A stretch of DNA of 64,000 bases from Ga0077555 sp041397775. Lineage in GTDB: Bacteria > Pseudomonadota > Alphaproteobacteria > Rhizobiales > Hyphomicrobiaceae. Both the position numbers and the translations under genes were made by a program. Shown in pieces: positions 51,435 through 59,290 of the stretch (the first letter of the stretch is position 1; every line of letters starts with the position of its first letter). The stretch covers positions 434,001 through 498,000 of the forward strand of contig JAWKWB010000002.1 in NCBI GenBank assembly GCA_041397775.1, written 5' to 3'. Under the pieces are notes generated by a model, which worked only from the letters and a program-made list of their open reading frames with translations, was not told the origin of the DNA and did no database searches.

Positions 51435-53083
51435 TCAGGTGGAGTAGCGCGTGAACGCCGTGGTCGTCGCGCGCGCGCGCCAGTCGGTGACGACGCACAC
51501 GATCGCCGACTTGCCGCTTGCCACGGCCTTCTTGGCGCGCTCCAGCGCCGGCCGGATGTCTTCCGGCTTCTCCACGTATTCGCCATGCCCACCGAAACAC
51601 TCCGCGAACTTGTCGTAGCGCGGATAGCCAAGGTCGCGGCCCGGCTTGTTGCGGTCCGGATCGCCCGTCCAGCCGCCGTTCTGGCTGATGACGACGAGGA
51701 TCGGCAGGTTGTGGCGCATGGCGGTATCGAACTCCATGGAGTTCATGCCCCACGAACCGTCACCATGCAGAACCACCACCTGCTTGTCGGGGCAGGCCGC
51801 CTTGGCGCCGACGCCGAACGGCATGCCGACACCCATCGTGCCGTAGGCGCCCGAGTTGATGCGCTGGCGCGCCGCGTACTGCGGGATCGCCTGCCGGGCG
51901 TAGTTGAGCGTCTCCTGCCCGTCGACGCACAGGATCGCGTCACGGTCGAGGAAGTCGCGGACTTCCTTGCACAGCCGCAGCGGGTGCACCGGCGACTGGT
52001 CGGTGGACAGCGATTGCTCGGCTTCCGCCAGCTTCTGCACGTTGCGCGAGCGCAGGCGCTCCCGCCACGTCTCGTAGCTGGCCGGCGTCACCCGCCCCTT
52101 GATCGCATCGGTGAGCTGCTGGAAGGCGACCTTGGCATCCGCCACCACGCCGATGTCGAGCTTGCGCGGCGCGTTCGACGCGATCTCGTTGGGATCGACG
52201 TCGATGCGCACGATCTTGGCGCTCGCGTTCCACCGCGGCGGTGCGGCATGCCCGATGACGTAGTTGACGCGCGTACCCACGACGAGGATCAGGTCCGCGT
52301 CACGGAAGGCGGCCGCCCGCGAGGTCAGGTAGCAGTACTTGTGATCCTCGGGGATGACGCCGCGGCCCTGGGGCGTGGTGTAGAAGGGGATGCCCGCGGC
52401 CTCGACGAAGTCGAGCATCTCGCGCTCCGCTTCCGACCACTGCACGCCCGAACCCGTCACGAGCACCGGCTGCTTGGCCTGCGCCAGCGCGTCGACGATG
52501 GCTTTCACGTCGTTGCTGTTGATGGCGGGGCGGGCGCGCTTCGCGTAGTCGAAGGGATCGGGATACTCGATCTTGGATTCGTCCACCTCCTGATAGAGCA
52601 CGTCACCAGGCAGATCGAGATAGCAGGGCCCCGTGCGGCCCGACATCGCGTTCGAGATGGCGAGATGGATCAGCTCGGGAATGCGGCGCGCGTTGTGCAC
52701 GCGGTCGGACCACTTCGTGATCGGGCGGAAGAGGGCGAGCTGGTCGGTGTCCTGGAAGGCGCCGTGATGCCGCGTGGAGACGGGCGCCGCACCACCCAGG
52801 GCAACGATCGGCGTGCAGTCGGCCCAGGCGTGCGCCACGCCGGTGACGAGATTGGTGGTGGCGGGGCCGATGCGGCCATGCAGATGCCCGGCTTGTTGAG
52901 GAGGCGCGCATAGGCGAACCCGGCCATGGCTGCGGCCTGCTCGTGGCGAACGTCGATGCCGCGCAGGCCGAGGTTCAGGCAGGCGGACTCCACCGCGAGC
53001 ATCGGACCGCCCATGATGTAGAAGAAGTCCGCAACGCCTTCGTGCTTGAGCGCTTTCGCGACGATATCGGAGCCAATAGCCAT
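51435..53083 (-). pseudogene. Thiamine diphosphate-dependent enzyme (acetolactate synthase-like), frameshifted
   Basis: A complete ThDP enzyme gene with one missing base near 52870. The N-terminal frame gives 'DIVAKALKHEGVADFFYIMG', 'GIDVRHEQAAAMAGFAYARL' (activating Glu) and 'NKPGICMAAS'; then expected 'GPATTNLVTGVAHAWADCTP' appears only in the neighbouring frame, which continues intact to the end ('GDGSWGMNSMEFD' through 'VISQNGGW', the ThDP-binding motif). One restored base gives about 549 residues, normal for acetolactate synthase, oxalyl-CoA decarboxylase and similar enzymes. The substrate is not assigned. Sequencing error is likely. Divergent from the aminotransferase gene. Confidence 0.85.
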
Positions 53084-53372
53084 GCTTGGGTTTCCTTTTT
53101 GTCTGGTTGATCGTCTCGTCGCCCTGCTGTGATCAGGGTCTCGTTGGAATGGGTCGGAGACGGGAACGGCCGCTCGATGCGGCCCATCCTATGCGTGCTC
53201 CCAGCGGCTGGCCAGAGGCAGTGACGTGGCAAGGACGAGGCGGCACCCGATGCCCGCTCGTGCCTGCCCGTCTTTCCCCGCGCCGGGATGTGGGCTTGCC
53301 GAGCAATCCCCTTTTCGCGGGCACGGCGGCGGTGCATAAGGGCGGCGAATGAACACCGGAGGAGATGTCCCC

Positions 53373-54542
53373 ATGCTTCTGGCCGAAAACCTGAAACGCC
53401 TCGGCACCGAGACGGCTTTCGAGGTCCTGGCGCGCGCGGCCGAGCTGCAGCGGCAGGGCAAGGACGTGATCAACCTCGGGATAGGGCAGCCCGACTTCAA
53501 AACGCCCGGCCATATCGTCGAGGCCGCCGTCAAGGCGCTGCGCGACGGCCATCACGGCTATACGCCCGCCAACGGCATCCTGCCGCTGCGCGAGGCGGTG
53601 TCGCGCGATCTCGACCGGCGTCATGGCGTCGCCGTGAACCCCGACAACGTCGTGATCATGCCGGGCGGCAAACCCACGATGTTTTTCGCCATCCTCATGT
53701 TCGGGGCGCCGGGCATGGAGATCATGTACCCCGATCCCGGCTTCCCGATCTATCGCTCCATGATCCAGTACACCGGCGCCAAGGCCGTGCCGATCGTGCT
53801 GCGCGAAGAGAACGAGTTCGCCTTCAGCGCCGACGAAGTGCTGGCGCAGATCACGCCGAAGACGAGCCTGGTCATCTTGAACACGCCGGGCAATCCGACC
53901 GGCGGCGCGGTGCCCGCGGCCGAGATCCAGAAGCTGATCAAGGGCCTGGAGAAGCATCCCCACGTCACCATCCTGTCGGACGAGATCTACAGCCAGATGC
54001 TGTACGACGGCCGCCAGCACGAGAGCTTCCTCAAGTATCCCGAGATCCGCGACCGCCTGATCGTGCTCGACGGCTGGTCGAAGACCTACGCAATGACCGG
54101 CTGGCGACTGGGCTTCTCCGTGTGGCCGACGTCGATCGTCGATCAGGTCGTGCGGCTCAACGTCAACTGCCATTCCTGCGTCAACGCGCCGACCCAGTTC
54201 GCAGGCATCGCAGCGCTCGAGGGACCGCAGGACGAGGTCGCCGCCATGGTCAAGGCCTTCGACGAGCGCCGTCGCGTCATCGTGCCCATGCTCAACCAGT
54301 TGCCGGGCTTCCGCTGCGTCAATCCGGGCGGTGCCTTCTACGCCTTCCCGAATGTCACGGGCACGGGACTGAGCGCCAAGGAACTGCAGAACCGCATGCT
54401 GGAGGAGGCGGGCGTGGCCACGGTCGCCGGCACCAGCTTCGGCATCCACGGCGAGGGTTTCATCCGCTTCTCGTATGCCAACTCCACCGAGAACATCAAA
54501 CGCGCCATCGAACGCATCGGCAAGCTGCTGGTCGATCGCTGA
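53373..54542 (+). CDS. Pyridoxal phosphate-dependent aminotransferase, class I/II
   Basis: A 389-residue fold type I aminotransferase. Marks are 'INLGIGQPDFKTPGHIVEAA', 'YTPANGILPLREAVSRDL', 'NTPGNPTGG', 'ILSDEIYSQMLYDG' and the PLP lysine K237 in 'DGWSKTYAMTGWRLG'; 'FIRFSYANSTENIKRAIERI' holds the carboxylate-binding Arg. ATG 53373 has GGAGGAG 8 bases upstream, better than the ATG eight codons earlier. It resembles aspartate/aromatic aminotransferases, but specificity is open. Its promoter lies in the 289-bp gap shared with the ThDP gene. Confidence 0.93.
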   Translation: MLLAENLKRLGTETAFEVLARAAELQRQGKDVINLGIGQPDFKTPGHIVEAAVKALRDGHHGYTPANGILPLREAVSRDLDRRHGVAVNPDNVVIMPGGKPTMFFAILMFGAPGMEIMYPDPGFPIYRSMIQYTGAKAVPIVLREENEFAFSADEVLAQITPKTSLVILNTPGNPTGGAVPAAEIQKLIKGLEKHPHVTILSDEIYSQMLYDGRQHESFLKYPEIRDRLIVLDGWSKTYAMTGWRLGFSVWPTSIVDQVVRLNVNCHSCVNAPTQFAGIAALEGPQDEVAAMVKAFDERRRVIVPMLNQLPGFRCVNPGGAFYAFPNVTGTGLSAKELQNRMLEEAGVATVAGTSFGIHGEGFIRFSYANSTENIKRAIERIGKLLVDR

Positions 54543-54698
54543 CGCCGTCAGGCGCGGAGAACGGCATGCGGCTCCGGTTCTCCGTGCCGGCGCATCGTTT
54601 TGCGACGCCGCGACGCCCCTCGGTTAACCTGGGATTCACCGTGCTCTCCGACAGTGAACGGGAATTTCGTCCCGTTCCCGCGTGCGCGGAGTGCCGTA

Positions 54699-55061
54699 AT
54701 GAGGGGCCTTGTCTACATCCTGGCTCTGCTGGCCGCACTGAAAGTCGGCTTCCAGGAGTATCACTACCGCAATGCGGCACAGGATGCCGTCGTCGCCGCC
54801 TACCGCGCGGTGGCCGTCAAGGCGTGCCAGGATCATGCGCGCGTACAGACGCCCGGCTCGGCCACGCTCTGGGATCGCGACGCGCAGGTCAAGCTATTGA
54901 TCGGAAAAAATAATCTCGACGTCTACCTGTGGCAGGTGGACAATGCGCTGTGGAACGCGCGCTACAAGAATCCCTATCTTCTGATCAGCGCGGCCAACCA
55001 TCCCCGCCTGTTCTGCGAGTACGATATCGTGCACGGGGCGGCCTCGCTCTATCGCTTGTAA
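54699..55061 (+). CDS. Hypothetical secreted or membrane-anchored protein
   Basis: A 120-residue protein with an N-terminal hydrophobic segment ('MRGLVYILALLAALKVGFQE') that may be a signal peptide or anchor, then a soluble domain ('AAYRAVAVKACQDHARVQTP', 'NLDVYLWQVDNALWNARYKN', 'HPRLFCEYDIVHGAASLYRL') with two cysteines. Start supported by GGAG 8 bases upstream. I do not recognise the family. It stands 174 bp before the polysaccharide sugar transferase gene, same strand, so a role in envelope or export is possible but unproven. Confidence 0.6.
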   Translation: MRGLVYILALLAALKVGFQEYHYRNAAQDAVVAAYRAVAVKACQDHARVQTPGSATLWDRDAQVKLLIGKNNLDVYLWQVDNALWNARYKNPYLLISAANHPRLFCEYDIVHGAASLYRL

Positions 55062-55235
55062 ACCTTGTCGGAGCGGATGCAACTCGTGCGCCTGCGAGCG
55101 AGGCGACAGACCGCAACTTGGCCTTTGGCGGCCCATCGGCGCATTCTCCGATTTTTTACCCCCTCCGTTTCAAATCGCCCGAAGCGTGGCGCGGGCCATG
55201 GCTGACAAGTAAGTAATGCGTCGGGGGCGGGTTCC

Positions 55236-56699
55236 ATGGGTGTTGCCGAGGGCGTGGCAAACGCCGGTCCATTGCAGCGTATCGAGGCCGACGAGCAGCG
55301 CAGCTCGCGCCGGATCGCTGTCGATCTCGTTGGTTTCATGGACATGGTCGCGGTCGTCGCTGGCGGCATCGCGCCTGCGCTCATCTATCAGTTCGGGGGC
55401 AATCTGCCTGTCGACTGGCTCAAGCACTTGCAGATCTGCCTGATCTCGGCGGCGGTGGTTTATGCGTGCCTGCGCAACTTCGGCATGTACGACGAGAACC
55501 GTGTCAACGACCTGCCGACGAGCCCCGCGTATCTGCTGGGCGCGCTGGGCATCGCGCTGACGGCGCTGCTGGGACTTGGATTGCCCTTCGCGCCTCGCGA
55601 GATGCACATGTGGGTCTGGTACGCGGTCTGGATCTCCATGAGCTTCATGCTGCTGCTGAACGTGCGCAACGCGGCCCACTACATTCTGCGCCGCATGACC
55701 GAGGCCGGCCGCTTCGACACGCGGGTCGCCGTCTATGGCAACGGCCCGGTCGCACGCCGCGTGCGCGACTATCTCGAGACGCCGGGCCTGGGGCTCTATT
55801 TCGCCGGTCTCTACGACGACCGGAACGACACGTCGCGCGTTGATTTCGATGGTCCCAGGATCGCCGGCCGCCTCGACGATCTCGTGGAGCGGGCCCGCAG
55901 TGGCCGTATCGACCGCATCATCATCTCGCTGCCGCAGGCAGCCGACCAGCGCACGCAGTGGATCGCGGCGAAGCTGCAGCATCTGCCCGTCAGCCTGCAC
56001 ATCGTCACGCACATCGCGTCCGACCTCGTCGAGGAGGGGCCCGCCCTGAGCGTGTCGAGCCTCGGCCCCGTCGGACTTCTCGACGTCAAGCGCAAGCCGC
56101 TGTCGGACTGGCAGCCCATCATCAAATCCGTCGAGGATCGTGTCCTGGGCGTCGCCCTTGCCCTCCTGTTCGCACCGATGCTGGTGCTCGCCGCCACCGC
56201 GATCAAACTGGACAGCAAGGGCCCCGTGTTCTTCCGGCAGCGCCGCACCGGCCTCAACGGCGAGACCATCGAGGTCGTGAAGTTCCGCACGATGCATGTG
56301 CTGCAGGACGGCCCCAACGTGCCCCAGGCGACGCGGAACGATCCGCGCATCACGCGGGTGGGTGGCTTCCTGCGTCGCTGGAGCATCGACGAACTGCCGC
56401 AGCTCTACAACGTGCTGAAGGGGGAAATGAGCCTCGTCGGCCCGCGTCCCCATGCCCTGGCGCACGACGAACGCTTCGCCGAGGTGTTCGCCCGCTATCG
56501 CAGCCGTCATCAGGTCAAGCCCGGCATCACCGGCCTGGCGCAGGTGGAGGGCTATCGCGGCGAGATCACGACGCCGCAGATGCTGGCGCACAGGATCGAA
56601 AAGGATATCGAGTACCTGAACGCCTGGTCGCTGTGGAAGGATCTCGCGATCATCGCGCGCACGCCCTTGAGCTGCCTCAAGTCGGAAACGGCCTACTGA
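55236..56699 (+). CDS. Undecaprenyl-phosphate glucose phosphotransferase
   Basis: A 487-residue polyisoprenyl-phosphate hexose-1-phosphate transferase that begins repeat-unit assembly of an exopolysaccharide or capsule. Four N-terminal helices, a Rossmann-like CoA-binding domain ('VAVYGNGPVARRVRDYLETP'), then the catalytic part: 'KSVEDRVLGVALALLFAPML' helix, 'DSKGPVFFRQRRTGLNGETI', 'VVKFRTMHV', 'RRWSIDELPQLYNVLKGEMS', 'LVGPRPHA', 'VKPGITGLAQVEGYRGE'. It is of the WcaJ/PssA type. No other polysaccharide genes are within the window. It overlaps the convergent DUF2783 gene by 7 bp. Confidence 0.95.
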   Translation: MGVAEGVANAGPLQRIEADEQRSSRRIAVDLVGFMDMVAVVAGGIAPALIYQFGGNLPVDWLKHLQICLISAAVVYACLRNFGMYDENRVNDLPTSPAYLLGALGIALTALLGLGLPFAPREMHMWVWYAVWISMSFMLLLNVRNAAHYILRRMTEAGRFDTRVAVYGNGPVARRVRDYLETPGLGLYFAGLYDDRNDTSRVDFDGPRIAGRLDDLVERARSGRIDRIIISLPQAADQRTQWIAAKLQHLPVSLHIVTHIASDLVEEGPALSVSSLGPVGLLDVKRKPLSDWQPIIKSVEDRVLGVALALLFAPMLVLAATAIKLDSKGPVFFRQRRTGLNGETIEVVKFRTMHVLQDGPNVPQATRNDPRITRVGGFLRRWSIDELPQLYNVLKGEMSLVGPRPHALAHDERFAEVFARYRSRHQVKPGITGLAQVEGYRGEITTPQMLAHRIEKDIEYLNAWSLWKDLAIIARTPLSCLKSETAY

Positions 56700-56914
56700 G
56701 ACGCGACCGGAGCGGCCGCAGGTGACAGGCCGTGGCGCGCGGTCGCGATGGCGTCCTGCAACGTAGCGAGGTCGGCGACCTCGTTCATGAGGATGAGGAC
56801 CAGGCGCGCATTGAGGGCGGCGCTCGCGCCGGCATCGAGACCGTGATGCGCAGCCGTCAGCATCGCCAGCGCGGCGTCGGGATCGGCCAATTGGTTGTCG
56901 TGGTGGAGCGGCAT
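56693..56914 (-). CDS. DUF2783 domain-containing small protein
   Basis: A 73-residue, mostly helical protein ('DPDAALAMLTAAHHGLDAGA', 'NARLVLILMNEVADLATLQD') matching the DUF2783 family. In many alphaproteobacteria and betaproteobacteria such genes directly follow an FAD-dependent aromatic monooxygenase gene, as here (12 bp after). Function unknown; it may be an accessory subunit of that enzyme. Confidence 0.8.
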   Translation of the reverse strand: MPLHHDNQLADPDAALAMLTAAHHGLDAGASAALNARLVLILMNEVADLATLQDAIATARHGLSPAAAPVASQ

Positions 56915-56926
56915 CGTCGGCCTCGT

Positions 56927-58537
56927 TCAGGCGTTGTGGGTCGTGCGGGCGACGGCCGAGGCGATCACGGCTGGATCGCAGGCGCGCCAGCGCGCGGCCA
57001 CGTGTTGATCCGGCCGCAGGAGGTAGATCGCCGGGGCGTCGACTGCACCGTAACGCGCGCGCGCCTCGGGGCCGTGCGCCACCACGGGCGTGATGTGGCA
57101 GCCCGCGACGTGCTGCGCCGATGCCGGCCAGCCCTCCGGCGGCGGGCGGTCGCGATCCCAGACGCCCAGCAGCGTGAAGCCGGCGCCAAGGCGCGCCAGC
57201 AGCCAGGAATCCATGTCGGGGGCATCGCTGGCGGGCGCACCGGGACGCACCGCTGGTGTGTCGCCCGCGTCGAAGCCGTCCGCACTATTGAGCGGCGAGC
57301 CGTCATAGGTCGTCGGTAGCGACAGGCGGCCCGAATTCAGAAGCCTGCGTGCGAAGGGCTCGCGCGCTGCAAGGTCGAGGACGGCGTCTCGCAAGGCTGT
57401 CGCCCCCGGCCCCTTGGGTGCGATGAAGTCCGTGGCCCGCGTGGAGTTCAGGATATTCTCGTCGGCCGCCTGCTGGCGCTCGATGCCGTAACTGTCGAGG
57501 AGGGCTGCAGGTGCCGTGCCCGCCAGCACCAGATCGAGTTTCCAGGCGAGATTGTCGGCATCCTGGATACCGGAGTTGCCGCCACGCGCGCCGAAGGGCG
57601 ACACCTGATGCGCGGCATCCCCCACGAACAGCACGCGGCCATGGCGGAAATTCTCCAGCCGCCGGCACTGGAAGCGGTAGCAGCTGATCCATTCGAAGGT
57701 GAAATCGATCTCGCCGAGCATCGCGCGCACGCGCCGTGCCACGTTCTGGGGCCGCATTTCCTCGTCCCGGTCGGCATGCGTCCCGATCTGGAAATCGAGC
57801 CGCCACACGTCGTCGGCCTGACGATGCAGGAGCGCGGAGCGACCCGGGTTGAACGGCGGATCGAACCAGAACCAGCGCTCGGTCGGCCGGTCTACGGTCA
57901 TCTTGATGTCGCAGATCAGGAACTGGTCGTCGAAGGTCTGGCCGATGAAGCCGAGCCCCAGGCTCTGGCGCACCATGGATCGCGCCCCGTCGGCGGCGAT
58001 CAGCCAGTCGCACGTGAGCGCATAAGAGCCCTCGGGCGTCGCGATGGAGAGGCGGGCACCGTCGCCCTGGGCTTGCAGCGCCGTGACCTCGCTGGCCCAG
58101 CGCAGGTCGACGAGGCCCGAACGCTCGGCGGCGGCGATGCAGGCGGCCTCGAAATAGAATTGCTGAAGGTTGATGAAGGCCGGCCGCTGGTGTCCGGCTT
58201 CGGGCAGCAGGTCGAAGGCGTAGACCTCGCGGTCGCGGTGGAAAACCTTGCCGGTCTGCCACGTGACGCCGCGCGCCACGAGATCGTCGGCAAGGCCGAG
58301 GCGCCCCATGATCTCCAGTGTGCGCTTCGACCAGCAGATGGCGCGGCTGCCGTCGGAGAGCTGCGTGCGCCGGTCGATGACGACACTGCGGCGGCCTTTG
58401 GCTGCCAGATCCAGCGCCAGCACCAGACCGACAGGCCCCGCGCCGACGATCACCACGGGGTGGTGCGCCGCCGCGCGATGATCCTGGTCGGGCGAGCGGC
58501 GGTAGGCGAGGGTCGCGGCGGTTGTCGGCGTCGTCAT
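56927..58537 (-). CDS. FAD-dependent aromatic-ring monooxygenase (PHBH/MhpA fold)
   Basis: A 536-residue group A flavoprotein monooxygenase. The dinucleotide motif 'VVIVGAGPVGLVLALDLAA' is near residue 27, the DG motif is 'LIAADGARSMVRQSLGLGF' and the GD motif 'GRVLFVGDAAHQVSPFGARG'; the C-terminal thioredoxin-like domain ('AGFTLLGVWDRD') places it with MhpA/phenol hydroxylase-like enzymes of about 540-620 residues. Likely hydroxylates a phenolic or 3-hydroxyphenylpropionate-type acid. A 15-bp-arm inverted repeat lies immediately upstream and might be an operator. Confidence 0.92.
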   Translation of the reverse strand: MTTPTTAATLAYRRSPDQDHRAAAHHPVVIVGAGPVGLVLALDLAAKGRRSVVIDRRTQLSDGSRAICWSKRTLEIMGRLGLADDLVARGVTWQTGKVFHRDREVYAFDLLPEAGHQRPAFINLQQFYFEAACIAAAERSGLVDLRWASEVTALQAQGDGARLSIATPEGSYALTCDWLIAADGARSMVRQSLGLGFIGQTFDDQFLICDIKMTVDRPTERWFWFDPPFNPGRSALLHRQADDVWRLDFQIGTHADRDEEMRPQNVARRVRAMLGEIDFTFEWISCYRFQCRRLENFRHGRVLFVGDAAHQVSPFGARGGNSGIQDADNLAWKLDLVLAGTAPAALLDSYGIERQQAADENILNSTRATDFIAPKGPGATALRDAVLDLAAREPFARRLLNSGRLSLPTTYDGSPLNSADGFDAGDTPAVRPGAPASDAPDMDSWLLARLGAGFTLLGVWDRDRPPPEGWPASAQHVAGCHITPVVAHGPEARARYGAVDAPAIYLLRPDQHVAARWRACDPAVIASAVARTTHNA

Positions 58538-58553
58538 GAGCGCGCTCTGTGCT

Positions 58554-58602
58554 GCGTGTTGCCGTGGCCCACTATACCGCGAAAGCCGCCACGGCAACGC
58601 GC
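58554..58602. promoter_or_regulatory. Long inverted repeat upstream of the FAD monooxygenase
   Basis: Arms of 15 bp, GCGTGTTGCCGTGGC (58554-58568) and GCCACGGCAACGCGC (58588-58602), agree at 14 of 15 positions around a 19-base centre, 17 bases upstream of the start codon. No T-run follows, so an operator or a post-transcriptional hairpin fits better than a terminator of the preceding DUF992 gene. Confidence 0.5.
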
Positions 58603-58624
58603 TCGGATCGCCGCGCCCGCAGCC

Positions 58625-59125
58625 TCAGTGCAGCGTCAGGCTCGTCACGCCGACTGCGACGTTGAGCCCCGTCTGCCCCTGCACGCTCAGCGGCTGCAGC
58701 ACGACGGAATTCTTGCTCCCGCCGACGAGGGCTTTGGCGCCGATCCCCAGGGCGACGGAAGCCTCCGCCGAGGCGCCGAGATACTGTCCGGCCAGCTCCG
58801 TCCGCGCGAAGACGGCGCCCGAGCCCAGCACCGACCAGACGATGATGCTTTCCGACTTGAAGCCGACATCGAGACCGACCTTGTTGATGGTGCCCGCGTA
58901 GTGCTGCACCTCACCGGGGCCAGCCGGCACGTAGGTGCAGCGCAACGCCTGGCTGGACCCCACGATGAGGCCGACCGTGGGCTTGCCCTTGCAGGTCAGC
59001 GTGCCCGCGATCACGCGCGCTTGCGCATCGGCGGATGTGGGGGCCATAGCGGTCAAGGCTCCCACGGCCAACGCGGCGCCGAAGGCGAGACGGATGGCAG
59101 AAGCGGCGCGCGAGATCGTGCTCAT
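58625..59125 (-). CDS. DUF992 domain-containing exported protein
   Basis: A 166-residue protein with signal peptide ('MSTISRAASAIRLAFGAALA', cleavage near 'SADAQA') and the DUF992 core ('GTLTCKGKPTVGLIVGSSQA', 'LRCTYVPAGPGEVQHYAG', 'GLDVGFKSESIIVWSVLG', 'GASAEASVALGIGAKALVGG'). The two cysteines may form a disulphide. The family is alphaproteobacterial, periplasmic and of unknown role. It stands alone, with 165 bp upstream before uvrA's stop. Confidence 0.88.
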   Translation of the reverse strand: MSTISRAASAIRLAFGAALAVGALTAMAPTSADAQARVIAGTLTCKGKPTVGLIVGSSQALRCTYVPAGPGEVQHYAGTINKVGLDVGFKSESIIVWSVLGSGAVFARTELAGQYLGASAEASVALGIGAKALVGGSKNSVVLQPLSVQGQTGLNVAVGVTSLTLH

Positions 59126-59290
59126 GTTTGGTTCCCTTGCAAGGTTCTGACCCGATACGGGGTTGGGGGACGCATCTGTGACGCCCTAACAGGCGAATCG
59201 CTTCCGCGCCTTGTCCTACGTCAGTTCGCGGACGAACGGGGCGAGAACGGGGCGGCCGGTGGCCCGTATATCGGCGACCGGCGCGTCAAT

